NCBI RefSeq assembly: GCF_007748175.1
Contig: NZ_CP037422.1
Span: 1,900,528 to 1,964,527, forward strand
Length of the DNA stretch: 64,000 bases
Source: Gimesia aquarii
Lineage (GTDB): Bacteria > Planctomycetota > Planctomycetia > Planctomycetales > Planctomycetaceae
Direction: 5' to 3'
The position numbers and the translations under genes are program-made. Below the pieces are notes generated by a model that saw only the letters and a list, made by a program, of their open reading frames with translations, was not told where the DNA came from and ran no database searches. Of this stretch, positions 1 through 7,798 are shown piece by piece. Every line of letters starts with the position of its first letter. Within the stretch, counting starts at the first letter, position 1.

Positions 1-1042
1 CGCCGTTGATCCTGATGTGTTGGCCATCAAACAGATTCTCTATCGAACCAGTAAACATAGCCCGATCGTAGCGGCATTGATTCGTGCGGCTGAGCAAGGC
101 AAACATGTGACCGCAATTGTTGAACTCAAAGCTCGTTTTGATGAAGCGCGGAATATTGAATGGGCTAAGAATCTGGAACATGCCGGAGTACAGGTCATTT
201 ATGGTGTAAAAGGGCTTAAAACACATGCGAAGATCTGCTGCATTATTCGCCGTGAACCGCATGGAATTCAGCGTTACATTCATTTTGGCACAGGCAACTA
301 TAACGACGCGACTGCGAAAATATATAGCGATATCAGTTACTTCACCTGTGATGAAGTTTTAGCATCTGATGCAATTAACTTCTTTAATTCGATCACAGGG
401 TATTCTCTGCCACAAAAATATCAAAAACTGGAAGCGGCCCCCATCGGTTTGAGAGACAAAATTCTTGACCTGATCCACCATGAAACAGAACGCAAGAAAC
501 AAGGGCAGAAGGCAAGAATTATCGCAAAAGTCAATTCACTCGTGGATCCAGAAATTATTGATGCATTGTATCAAGCTTCAGAAGCCGGAGTTAAAATCAA
601 ATTGAATATTCGCGGGATCTGCTGTCTGCGCCCCGGTGTCTCCAAGTTAAGCAAAAATATTGAAGTCGTTAGCATCATCGATCGGTTTCTGGAGCATGCA
701 CGAATTCTGTATTTTTATCATGGTGGTGATGAACGAGTTCTGATCTCCAGTGCCGATTGGATGCCTCGGAACTTAGATCGACGCGTTGAGTTACTGGTGC
801 CGATTGAGGAAGAAAAAAGTCAGCGAAAGTTAGTGAAAATTCTGAACAGTTATTTTGCCGATAATGCCAAAGGTCGAGTATTAAATAGCGATGGCGTTTA
901 CGAACGCGTCACTCCGGGTAAAGATAAAAAACGTGTACGCTGTCAGCAGGCTTTGTACGAAGAAGCGGTTTCAGCCGTGAAGCAGGCAGAAAAAGCCGGG
1001 CGTACCATTTTCGAACCGCATATGGCTCCCGAGGATCAGTAG
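1..1042 (+). CDS. ppk1: Polyphosphate kinase (PPK1), 3' part only
   Basis: This is the C-terminal half of polyphosphate kinase 1, which reversibly transfers the terminal phosphate of ATP onto a growing polyphosphate chain. The reading frame is open from the first bases of the window (codons begin at base 2), so the gene starts upstream; about 347 of the usual roughly 700 residues are visible. Conserved PPK1 motifs are clear: DPDVLAIKQILYRTS at the very start, LKTHAKI, HFGTGNYND, and LEHARILYF. The THAK and EHAR segments carry the histidines of the two PLD-like catalytic domains. The protein ends normally at a TAG codon after a Lys/Arg-rich tail. The internal GTG at 17 is not the real start because homology continues upstream of it. 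Certain as to family. Confidence 0.95.
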   Translation, partial: AVDPDVLAIKQILYRTSKHSPIVAALIRAAEQGKHVTAIVELKARFDEARNIEWAKNLEHAGVQVIYGVKGLKTHAKICCIIRREPHGIQRYIHFGTGNYNDATAKIYSDISYFTCDEVLASDAINFFNSITGYSLPQKYQKLEAAPIGLRDKILDLIHHETERKKQGQKARIIAKVNSLVDPEIIDALYQASEAGVKIKLNIRGICCLRPGVSKLSKNIEVVSIIDRFLEHARILYFYHGGDERVLISSADWMPRNLDRRVELLVPIEEEKSQRKLVKILNSYFADNAKGRVLNSDGVYERVTPGKDKKRVRCQQALYEEAVSAVKQAEKAGRTIFEPHMAPEDQ

Positions 1043-1389
1043 TCAATGAATACACGATGTTTTATTTATGACAATTTCACTACACAAGAAATCAGGTCAA
1101 ATCTAAAACCAGAGTGAAAACACGGTGATTGCCTGTAAAAATCAGGAGACTCACTAAAGTCTTATCCTACACCTCTATAATAAGTTACGATTTTTGATTA
1201 TTGCAGGCCCTCTGGATTTCAGCTGATTCGAACTAAAAAGGTATTGCCTCAAATTTGGGATTTGCAAAAATAGGGTGTAGATCATGTATCGCACCCACGC
1301 AGTGCGATAGGACTAGAGCCTGTATTCAAGATTGGAGCTACAAACCGATGATGAAACAGGGAGTTTATCTAAGAAAAGGAGGTGATTGA

Positions 1390-1431
1390 GTGGACAGTTA
1401 TTGTTGTAGCCAGAAAGGTGGTTGTACTTAG
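1390..1431 (+). CDS. Possible 13-residue Cys-rich peptide
   Basis: A GTG start at 1390 is followed by twelve further sense codons and TAG; the deduced peptide is MDSYCCSQKGGCT. Its support is the ribosome binding site: AAAGGAGGTGAT ends a few bases before the start and matches the 16S anti-SD over about 11 bases, far better than any other gene in this window. The peptide has a Cys-Cys pair and a third Cys near its end. The 3' third of the frame (1417-1425) is one arm of an alternative hairpin, so translation would influence folding of the RNA. It could be a leader peptide, a tiny metal or redox peptide, or a by-product of an RNA that uses its SD for another purpose. No homologue is known to me. 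Confidence 0.4.
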   Translation: MDSYCCSQKGGCT

Positions 1432-1503
1432 CGACTTCTGGCGGGTTGTCAGAGACAACCACCACTCGTGAGGATCACCTCGATCCTAACGAAATTTGAA
1501 CGG

Positions 1504-1537
1504 GGCTGACCTGCATCACTGTGGGTCAGCCTTTTTT
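1504..1537 (+). terminator. Intrinsic terminator
   Basis: GGCTGACC (1504-1511) and GGGTCAGCC (1523-1531) form a strong GC-rich stem followed directly by six T residues. It ends the candidate RNA that begins near 1287. Confidence 0.85.
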
Positions 1538-1548
1538 GAAGTATCAAG

Positions 1549-1585
1549 AAAAAGCGCACCGGAAATTCATTCCGATGCGCTTTTT
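1549..1585. terminator. Bidirectional terminator
   Basis: AAAAAGCGCA (1549-1558) and TGCGCTTTTT (1576-1585) pair, with an inner CGGA/TCCG stem. A T-tract is present on either strand, so it can stop the minus-strand oxidoreductase gene ending at 1625 as well as plus-strand readthrough. Confidence 0.75.
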
Positions 1586-1624
1586 ATCTTTTTGATCTCA
1601 TTTGATTGATCGTGCCACGATCGT

Positions 1625-2923
1625 TTAGACTTCGTTGGGAACCACGAATGGTTTACGATACTGGCGAGTTAAGTATTTGTCTGCTTCTGGATCGTCTACA
1701 AACTGTTCTGTTTTGGGATCGAAGTTCAGTTGACGCCCCAAGCGAAAGGCAATGTTACCCAAATGAGCAAGGCCGGAACTGGTATGAGCTGTTTCGACAG
1801 GGCCATTCAAAGTCTCAGCCTTCCGTGATCGGACAGCATCCAGAAAATTGGTGAAGTGTGCTTCGACGGGATCATCTCCGCTCTTCTTCGGCCCGGGTTC
1901 CCGTTTTCGTCCCAGATAGGTCTCATAAGATTTATATCCCTTAACAACCATATAACCCTCCGATCCGTAGAATATGTTACCCACAGTCGCTCCGTCTTCG
2001 GTATTCGTATTCCAGGGACGTACTTCAAACTGAATCATTCTATTTTCTTCAGGATAAAAATAGTTTGTCGTAAGAAGTTCCGGTGTCTCTTTATCGTCAT
2101 CCCACAGGAACTTGCCTCCCATGGCATTAATTTGCGAAGGTAGTTTGACATCCAACCCCCAGAGGCACATATCGGTCTCGTGAACCCCCTGGTTTCCTAC
2201 GTCACCATTGCCATAATCCCAGGTCCAGTGCCAATTATAGTGCACCAGACGCCGTGAAAAGTCTGTTTCCTGAGCAGGTCCCTGCCAAAGGTTCCAATCG
2301 AGATAGGAGGGTACTTTTTCAACAGGCTTTTTTCCGATTGAAGGACGCCAGCGGAAGACGAGACCACGAGCCATATAAACTTTACCAATGGTCCCTTTGC
2401 GAAGATGCTCGACTGCTTCCTGAATTGCAGGTTGGCTGCGAAGTTGTACGCCATGTTGCACAATGCGTTTATACTTATCAGCCGCTTCCATCATTTTGCG
2501 ACCTTCGAATAAATTGTGTGAACCTGGTTTTTCAACATAAACATCTTTTCCGGCCTGGCATGCCCAAATCGTCGCCAATGAATGCCAGTGATTTGGAGTA
2601 GCTACTGTAACAACATCAATGTCATCCCGGTCAAATACTTTACGCATATCGGTCTCAGTTTCGACCTTGCGACCATACTTCTTCTCAAATTCGGCAGCAC
2701 GTTTTTCGAGAACTTGTTTATCCGGATCACAGAGTAACACAACGTCAGCACCTTCAATATTGCCGACAGCCTTGATATGCGTTCTACCGCGGCCGTTCAC
2801 TCCCAACACAGCGACTCGAATTTTCCCATTGATGTCAGCCCGGGCTGTATTATTCAGTAATGAAGTGGCCGCAACAGCACCAGCACTGGTTTGAAGAAAA
2901 CTACGTCTCGTGACCTCACTCAT
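1625..2923 (-). CDS. Tat-exported Gfo/Idh/MocA family oxidoreductase
   Basis: A 432-residue NAD(P)-dependent oxidoreductase of the Gfo/Idh/MocA family. These enzymes oxidise or reduce sugars and related polyols using a Rossmann domain followed by an alpha/beta C-terminal domain. The N-terminus has a twin-arginine signal (TRRSFLQTSAGAVAATSLL), so it is probably exported folded with its cofactor. The nucleotide-binding segment VAVLGVNGRGRTHIKAV lies at about residues 36-52, and the family's lysine motif is present as YVEKPGSH. The C-terminal part (FRLGRQLNFDPKTEQF) is typical of the planctomycete subfamily. It stands alone and converges on the RNA at 1287-1537. The substrate cannot be told from sequence. 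Confidence 0.9.
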   Translation of the reverse strand: MSEVTRRSFLQTSAGAVAATSLLNNTARADINGKIRVAVLGVNGRGRTHIKAVGNIEGADVVLLCDPDKQVLEKRAAEFEKKYGRKVETETDMRKVFDRDDIDVVTVATPNHWHSLATIWACQAGKDVYVEKPGSHNLFEGRKMMEAADKYKRIVQHGVQLRSQPAIQEAVEHLRKGTIGKVYMARGLVFRWRPSIGKKPVEKVPSYLDWNLWQGPAQETDFSRRLVHYNWHWTWDYGNGDVGNQGVHETDMCLWGLDVKLPSQINAMGGKFLWDDDKETPELLTTNYFYPEENRMIQFEVRPWNTNTEDGATVGNIFYGSEGYMVVKGYKSYETYLGRKREPGPKKSGDDPVEAHFTNFLDAVRSRKAETLNGPVETAHTSSGLAHLGNIAFRLGRQLNFDPKTEQFVDDPEADKYLTRQYRKPFVVPNEV

Positions 2924-3279
2924 AACTCATCCTTTACTGATACTTACTTAATTGATTTTACTTACAAAAAAGCTTCTGATTTGATACAAACGGAACCCCG
3001 GTACAATCGTAATCAGCATTACATGCAAAGTCCAGACAATGTAACATCTTCCACCTGAATAACTTCAACGGAAATTTCTTTTATGAAATCATACTCAAAA
3101 AACACAGTGTTGTTTCTTTTTTGCATCATTTTGCACAAGGGCGTTAAGTTGTTTATTTGAAGCAAATTTTTCACATTTACCTACTATTTCATCTTAAGTT
3201 GTTGCTTTAGATCTACAAACATTTTGAGAAATAGCACAGATCTCATGTTGATACGTGACAACAAAATAAATCTGCTTTG
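2924..3279. other. AT-rich intergenic region without a gene
   Basis: No coding frame or RNA signature is seen on either strand. The part next to 2923 should hold the promoter of the divergent oxidoreductase. The sequence is A/T-rich with poly-T runs and has no repeats longer than a few bases. Confidence 0.5.
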
Positions 3280-3293
3280 TTGAAATATTTCAA
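3280..3293. promoter_or_regulatory. Perfect 14-bp palindrome, operator candidate
   Basis: TTGAAATATTTCAA is a perfect inverted repeat 19 bp upstream of a good -10 hexamer (TATACT, 3313-3318). Its second half (TTTCAA) could serve as a weak -35 box. It probably controls the short transcript that would start near 3325. No regulator can be assigned. Confidence 0.35.
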
Positions 3294-3324
3294 ACTCTGA
3301 ATAAAAGTGTGTTATACTTTTTTC

Positions 3325-3455
3325 AGAGACGCATCATGAATAAAAATTCACACACAATAGGAATCATTTTTCGAACTGCTGAAATTTTCACTGTAGCAGA
3401 ATCTACATTCGATAATTTAACGCTCGCTTCTCATTTTGAGAAACGGGCTTTTTTT
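3325..3455 (+). ncRNA. Candidate short transcript of about 130 nt
   Basis: A -10 box TATACT (3313-3318) downstream of a palindrome and a strong terminator at 3422-3455 bracket about 130 bases. The only frame (ATG at 3336, 47 codons) runs straight through the terminator hairpin, which argues against a protein. It could be a small RNA, or the attenuated leader of the receiver gene at 3550, whose start lies only 94 bp beyond the terminator. Confidence 0.3.
3422..3455 (+). terminator. Intrinsic terminator upstream of the receiver gene
   Basis: GCTCG-C-TTCTCA (3422-3433) pairs with TGAGAA-A-CGGGC (3437-3448) with one G-T wobble and one mismatch, followed by seven T residues. It sits ahead of the start codon at 3550 with no gene before it on this strand, so it ends a small transcript or attenuates the next gene. 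Confidence 0.7.
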
Positions 3456-3549
3456 ATATTTGTAACAGTTTGTCAGTGATCATTAGAAACAATTCCGTTT
3501 TAAAGTGAATGATAACTATTGAAGTTACCTACTTTCGAAAAGGAGGCGT

Positions 3550-4149
3550 ATGAGAGTCCTTGTTGTTGATGAAGTTGGATACACATGCTATGTGCATACC
3601 CGGCTCCTAGAAGAGCTTGGTTATGAAGTTGTGTGTGCCTCATCTGGGTTTGAAGCATTGACCATTTTGGAACAAGACAGCGAAATCAGAATTGTTTTCT
3701 CTGAGTTAGTGATGAGAGAACTTGATGGACTCGACTTATTCCTTAAGGTTCAAAAACAAGAACACTACACAGATGATGGTCAATTGGAAGCACCTATGTT
3801 TTTTGTCATGACTACTCTACAACCTTCCGATAAATCACAAACTCGACTCGTCGAAAGGCTGGAACTTGCCAAAAAGCTGGGAATTACGGGCGTAATTTAT
3901 AAATCTCGCGATCGAGAAGAACTCAAAACAGTATTCTCGGAAACTTTACGAACGACGTTAGGAGAACTTTCAGAGGCCGCTCCGATCGATATTTGTACGC
4001 CAGCAGAAACACTATGTGAAGTCGTCAAAGACATCATTGAAGCAAAGAACCTCGAAGCTGCAGAAGAATTTTATAATCTTATCATAGCTCAATCTGAATA
4101 CCTGGAATTTTTCATTACCAGTTCACAGAAGCGAGCCGAGTTGGCATAA
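3550..4149 (+). CDS. Receiver-domain protein with Glu at the phosphorylation site
   Basis: A 199-residue single-domain CheY-like protein with a C-terminal helical extension. Residues 1-135 follow the receiver fold: VLVVDEVG at the acidic pocket, and a conserved Lys at K118 (GVIYKSRD) where KP is usual. The phospho-acceptor region reads FSELVMRELDG, so the usual Asp is Glu (E52) and the Met-Pro is Met-Arg. The second pocket acid is also Glu (E8). Such Asp-to-Glu receivers cannot be phosphorylated normally and may be fixed in an active-like state. Residues 140-199 are helical with no output domain recognised. An AAAAGGAGG Shine-Dalgarno lies just before the ATG. Function inferred only as signalling adaptor. 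Confidence 0.75.
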   Translation: MRVLVVDEVGYTCYVHTRLLEELGYEVVCASSGFEALTILEQDSEIRIVFSELVMRELDGLDLFLKVQKQEHYTDDGQLEAPMFFVMTTLQPSDKSQTRLVERLELAKKLGITGVIYKSRDREELKTVFSETLRTTLGELSEAAPIDICTPAETLCEVVKDIIEAKNLEAAEEFYNLIIAQSEYLEFFITSSQKRAELA

Positions 4150-4179
4150 TTCTCAATAATACTGCACAGACCATATAAC

Positions 4180-4218
4180 GCCAACCAAACCAATGCTTAC
4201 AGGTTTGGTTGGCTTTTT
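4180..4218 (+). terminator. Intrinsic terminator of the receiver gene
   Basis: A perfect 12-bp stem GCCAACCAAACC (4180-4191) / GGTTTGGTTGGC (4202-4213) is followed by five T residues, 31 bp after the stop codon at 4149. Confidence 0.9.
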
Positions 4219-4390
4219 ATTTACCTTCCCCACCTTCTTACCTTCTTTTTTGAGCCTCTCTTCATTGCAAATCATGCATTATTGATAGCAGTCTGCATAT
4301 AAGCTGATTATCATCAGTAAAGGTAGAATCAAAAGATTTTTCCTGTAAAAATTTGTGATATCGTTCCTACTTCTTAAGAGAAATTCTACT

Positions 4391-5089
4391 ATGGCTGATC
4401 AAAAGACATTACTGGCAATTGGTGCTCATTTTGATGATTGCGTGTATGGTGTACCTGGTGTCATGTTAAAAGCAGTTGCGAAAAACTATCGAGTGGTCCA
4501 GCTCATTCTGATTGGCGACTACAGCAACTGGCCTCCCACTAAAGGTCGCGAAGAGGCATTTAGAAAATCTGTGATCAGTATTGCTCATAATTTTGGTGTC
4601 GAAACCCGATTTCTTGATTTCGCATCTCATCAATATGATACATACGAAAAAACCAAACAAAAAGTAGCTGCCGCTGTTCACGAGATCAAGCCGGACATTG
4701 CCCTGCAAATGTGGGAATACGATCATCATCACGATCATACTGTTGCATCTCAGCTTAGTAAGATTGCCCTCAATCACGGTGGGCGAGTGCTCAATCAAGA
4801 TCGATTCAAAAACCCACGCACGATTTATCATTATGATAATGGCCCGGGGCATACGGTTGGATTTGAGCCAGACACATTTGTCGATGTGACCGATTACTGG
4901 AATAAATCAATGGAATGGCTCGGCCGTTATATGGCTTTGCAGAGGAACGTTGACTATGATCCCACACAGGCCCATGGAGCCTTACAGGGCAAAGAAACAT
5001 TAGCCCGATATCGCGGTCAAACGTGCCGCGTCAAATATGCAGAAGCACTCTGGGCTCCCCGTAAGCAACCCGTAGAAATTTTTAATTGA
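4391..5089 (+). CDS. PIG-L (LmbE-like) family deacetylase
   Basis: A cytoplasmic zinc-dependent N-acetylglucosaminyl deacetylase-like protein of 232 residues. The zinc site is recognisable as GAHFDD near the N-terminus (AHPDD in most members) and as YDHHHDHTVAS about 100 residues later, supplying the family's His-Asp-His ligands. The family removes acetyl groups from GlcNAc-linked substrates such as bacillithiol or mycothiol precursors or glycolipids; which one applies here is unknown. I take the ATG at 4391 (MADQKTLLAIGAHFDD) rather than the GTG at 4355, because the extra residues have no family counterpart. The downstream DinB-like gene (5168) is notable: DinB-family proteins include thiol transferases that use such low-molecular-weight thiols, so a thiol link is possible but unproven. 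Confidence 0.85.
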   Translation: MADQKTLLAIGAHFDDCVYGVPGVMLKAVAKNYRVVQLILIGDYSNWPPTKGREEAFRKSVISIAHNFGVETRFLDFASHQYDTYEKTKQKVAAAVHEIKPDIALQMWEYDHHHDHTVASQLSKIALNHGGRVLNQDRFKNPRTIYHYDNGPGHTVGFEPDTFVDVTDYWNKSMEWLGRYMALQRNVDYDPTQAHGALQGKETLARYRGQTCRVKYAEALWAPRKQPVEIFN

Positions 5090-5167
5090 GCTTTTCGGTA
5101 TCGAAAACGAAATTATTCCGTTCCGTAAAAATGCGATCCCGAAAATTTAATTCCTGAAAGGATTCTG

Positions 5168-5659
5168 ATGAGTCTGGCGTTGCATATCAAAGCGTCTTTG
5201 GAGCTTCCCACATTTATCGTTAATGGTTATCTCGAAGATCTAACAAATGACGATCTATTTGTCCGGCCTGCTGAGAAGATGAATCATCTCGCCTGGCAAC
5301 TGGGACACTTGATTCATAGCGAGCATTTTCATGTGACCGCGGTTTATCCAGGTACTATGCCGGAACTCCCTTCTGGATTTAAAGAACGGTACACCGCTGA
5401 AACGGCAGCCAGTGAGAATCCCGCTGATTTTCATTCAAAAGCAGAATACATTCAACTGATGCAGGAGCAACGTCAGGGAACGTTGAATGTCCTTTCTGAC
5501 CTCAGTGATGAAGATTTGCAAAAGCCATCGCCTGAAACAGTTCGCTATCTGGGACCAACCATTGGTTGCGTCTTTGCCGGAGAGGCAACTCATTGGATGA
5601 TGCATGCCGGACAATGGGCGGTCATTCGACGTAATTTAGGAAAACCTCCATTATACTGA
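5168..5659 (+). CDS. DinB family protein
   Basis: A 163-residue four-helix-bundle protein of the DinB/YfiT superfamily. Members bind a metal through three His residues and often act as thiol S-transferases or stress proteins. Candidate ligands are in NHLAWQLGHLIHSEH (about residues 42-56) and in EATHWMMHAGQ (about residues 140-150), giving the expected spacing. An AAAGGATTC Shine-Dalgarno precedes the ATG. It begins a tight run with the globin (86 bp), HIT (37 bp) and oxidoreductase (35 bp) genes, which are probably co-transcribed. Substrate unknown. Confidence 0.8.
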   Translation: MSLALHIKASLELPTFIVNGYLEDLTNDDLFVRPAEKMNHLAWQLGHLIHSEHFHVTAVYPGTMPELPSGFKERYTAETAASENPADFHSKAEYIQLMQEQRQGTLNVLSDLSDEDLQKPSPETVRYLGPTIGCVFAGEATHWMMHAGQWAVIRRNLGKPPLY

Positions 5660-5745
5660 TACGAATGACTGTTTTTTTGAATTCAAATACTACGTCACAT
5701 TCATCTGCGAATAAGATGAGCTAGCCTGAGTAAAACACAATAAAA

Positions 5746-6132
5746 ATGAGTCAAATGAGTACAGAAGAACTTTATGAGCACTTAGGTGAAGATCAACTGC
5801 GACGACTGATCGCTGCGTTTTATTCCAGAGTAAAATCGGATGACATTCTGAAACCCATGTATCCTGCTGATGACTTCTCAGGAGCAGAATATCGATTGAA
5901 GGAATTTCTGGTTTATCGATTGGGAGGTCCACAACGCTATCTCGAAGAGCGCGGGCACCCTGCATTGCGAATGCGACATGCTCCCTTTGCCATTGACCAA
6001 AGTGCCCGGGATCGGTGGATCGAATTAATGAATCAAGCTATGCTTGAAGTCGACTTACCAACAGAGGCCGCTGAAATACTGAAATCGTTCTTCGATCAGA
6101 TGGCAACTTTTTTGATCAATCGAGCGGGATGA
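5746..6132 (+). CDS. Truncated haemoglobin, group II-like
   Basis: A 128-residue 2-over-2 globin. The segment YRLGGPQRYLEERGH followed by ALRMRHAPF is characteristic of group II (HbO-type) truncated haemoglobins; the His of RHAPF is the proximal haem ligand and the Trp of RDRWIEL matches the conserved G8 Trp. Such proteins bind oxygen or nitric oxide and take part in redox or peroxide chemistry in the cytoplasm. Length is normal. The ATG at 5755 (MSTEEL) is an equally good start. It lies inside a compact plus-strand run with DinB and HIT genes. Confidence 0.9.
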   Translation: MSQMSTEELYEHLGEDQLRRLIAAFYSRVKSDDILKPMYPADDFSGAEYRLKEFLVYRLGGPQRYLEERGHPALRMRHAPFAIDQSARDRWIELMNQAMLEVDLPTEAAEILKSFFDQMATFLINRAG

Positions 6133-6169
6133 GAACTCATTTTCTTTTATTCGTTAATCGGACTCAAAC

Positions 6170-6583
6170 ATGAAACTCGATGATCGCTTGCAGGCAGACT
6201 GTCACCTTCTATATGAGATTGAAGAATCAACGCTTCTGTTGATGAATAATTCGCTGGTAAGCTGGTTTATCTTAGTACCTCATTGTGATGAAATTGAGCT
6301 AACGAATTTACCCTTCGATCAGCAAACCGCAATTCTGAAAGAAATCAATCTGGTATCTCGATTCATTCAACAGTCATTTCTCCCTGACAAAATGAATATT
6401 GCAGCTCTGGGCAATGTCGTCAGTCAATTACATGTGCATATCATCGGCAGGAAACACAATGATCCCTATTGGCCCGCTCCTGTATGGGGACATTCCCAAA
6501 CTCAAACTTATTTGGATGAAGAAGTAAACACTATCAAAAGAAACTTTAAATCATTTTATGCGGCTGAACATAGCGAGACATAA
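6170..6583 (+). CDS. HIT family protein
   Basis: A 137-residue histidine-triad-superfamily protein, a family of nucleotide hydrolases and transferases. The active-site motif reads VVSQLHVHIIGR, so the first His of the classical H-x-H-x-H triad is Gln, as in the GalT-like and some diadenosine-type branches, while the catalytic HVH is intact. NIAALGNVVSQ just upstream is the usual strand before the motif. Cytoplasmic, no signal peptide. Probably in the same transcript as the globin before it and the oxidoreductase after it (35 bp). Substrate unknown. Confidence 0.88.
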   Translation: MKLDDRLQADCHLLYEIEESTLLLMNNSLVSWFILVPHCDEIELTNLPFDQQTAILKEINLVSRFIQQSFLPDKMNIAALGNVVSQLHVHIIGRKHNDPYWPAPVWGHSQTQTYLDEEVNTIKRNFKSFYAAEHSET

Positions 6584-6618
6584 ATCAATGAGGCATCTCT
6601 AATCGATAGAGCAATACC

Positions 6619-7626
6619 ATGAAAAATCAACCTTTACGTATCGGTATCCTGGGTCTGATTCACGACCATGCCTGGGACCATTTGTCGCAATTACAACATT
6701 CCGAAAATGCCACACTGATTGCTGCTTTTGACAGGAATCAAGAGCTACGTGATCAGATCAATGCTGAATATGACTGCCCGACTTATGCTTCGGCTGAGGA
6801 GTTGTTTGCGAACCACGAGTTGGATGGCGTTTATATTTTCAGCAGTAATCATGAAGGAGCACAGCTTGCACTTTTGGCTATCGAGCATGGACTGGCTGTG
6901 ATGATTGAAAAGCCCATGGCGGCGAATCTCTCACAGGCAGAAGCCATGCTGACTGCTGCCAACGAAGAGAATGTCTGCCTGATGGTCAATTGGCCCTTTG
7001 CCTGGTGGCCACAAATGCAACACGCGATCACAATGGCTAAGGCAGGAGACATTGGAGACATCTGGCAGGTCAAGTATCGTGCTGCGCATGCCGGCCCTAA
7101 AGAGCTGGGCTGTAGCGATTACTTCTGTGACTGGCTGCTTAATTCGGAATTAAATGGAGCGGGTGCCATGATGGATTACTGTTGTTATGGCTGTGTTCTC
7201 GCGAGTGTTTTACTAGGCGTGCCGGAATCAATCACTGGTATTGCCGGGCAATATCGACCAGTATCTCTAGGAGTCGAAGATAATGCTCTAATCACCATGC
7301 AATATCCTAAAGCAATCGCGACGGCAGAAGGCTCCTGGTCACAAATCGGCACACTGACGGCTTACACAACAGCCATTTATGGTACTAAAGGAACATTGAT
7401 GGTTGAGCCACGAAAAAAGGGACCTTTGATGTTAGCAACTGAGGAACAGCCAGCCGGAGCAGAAGTCAAAGTCCAATGTCCATTGCTTTACCTGCAAACC
7501 GCCACCGAACATTTCGCACATTGCGTCCGAACCGGCGAAGAACCCTGGTTACTCTGCAACCCCAAATTTGGTCTCGAAGCGCAACGCATTCTGGAAACTG
7601 GAATACAGCAAATAAAAGAATCTTAA
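6619..7626 (+). CDS. Cytoplasmic Gfo/Idh/MocA family oxidoreductase
   Basis: A 335-residue NAD(P)-dependent oxidoreductase. The Rossmann motif is at the very N-terminus (LRIGILGLIHDHAWDHL), and the catalytic Lys motif is MIEKPMAAN. There is no Tat or Sec signal, unlike the two related genes at 1625 and 18313, so it is cytoplasmic. The GLIHDHAWDH segment, with three His/Asp residues after the glycine loop, is unusual and shared by a subset of family members. It closes the run beginning at 5168. Substrate probably a sugar or cyclitol derivative; not determinable here. Confidence 0.88.
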   Translation: MKNQPLRIGILGLIHDHAWDHLSQLQHSENATLIAAFDRNQELRDQINAEYDCPTYASAEELFANHELDGVYIFSSNHEGAQLALLAIEHGLAVMIEKPMAANLSQAEAMLTAANEENVCLMVNWPFAWWPQMQHAITMAKAGDIGDIWQVKYRAAHAGPKELGCSDYFCDWLLNSELNGAGAMMDYCCYGCVLASVLLGVPESITGIAGQYRPVSLGVEDNALITMQYPKAIATAEGSWSQIGTLTAYTTAIYGTKGTLMVEPRKKGPLMLATEEQPAGAEVKVQCPLLYLQTATEHFAHCVRTGEEPWLLCNPKFGLEAQRILETGIQQIKES

Positions 7627-7709
7627 AAACGAAATCTTGGTTGTACTATAAGAGTCAACATTCGTCTAAAACCGTTGGATGCGTAGTGAGTATGTCATTC
7701 AAATAAAAC

Positions 7710-7728
7710 AAGGCTCAACCGAGCCTTT
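7710..7728 (+). terminator. Weak intrinsic terminator
   Basis: AAGGCTC (7710-7716) and GAGCCTT (7721-7727) form a 7-bp stem with a 4-nt loop, but only a short T run follows. It lies 84 bp after the oxidoreductase stop. Confidence 0.5.
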
Positions 7729-7798
7729 CATGTCTTGCTACAGAGTCTTAAAATAAAAGTAGTAATAAACGTGATATTTTCACAGAAGGATTGACATT

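Larger units (their letters stand above)
1287..1537 (+). ncRNA. Candidate structured small RNA with micro-ORF and anti-SD loop
   Basis: No protein gene of normal size fits here, but ordered RNA features follow one another on the plus strand. They are a perfect 8-bp hairpin (1287-1294 with 1302-1309), an extended Shine-Dalgarno AAAAGGAGGTGATT at 1374-1387, and a 13-codon frame at 1390-1431. Next come two mutually exclusive stems: 1417-1425 can pair with 1455-1463, or 1444-1450 with 1454-1460. A hairpin AGGATC-ACCTC-GATCCT at 1471-1487 follows, then an intrinsic terminator at 1504-1537. The ACCTC loop and its flank (ATCACCTC, 1474-1481) are exactly complementary to the SD core at 1379-1386 and match the 3' tail of 16S rRNA. 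The layout resembles leader-peptide attenuation, yet the next gene is convergent, so nothing on this strand lies downstream to be attenuated. A free-standing regulatory RNA is the simplest reading. It is not tmRNA, RNase P RNA or SRP RNA by their signature motifs. Confidence 0.5.

Noticed and set aside
3336..3479. 47-codon frame starting ATG at 3336
   Set aside because: It runs through the strong terminator hairpin and T-tract, has no Shine-Dalgarno and no protein-like features.
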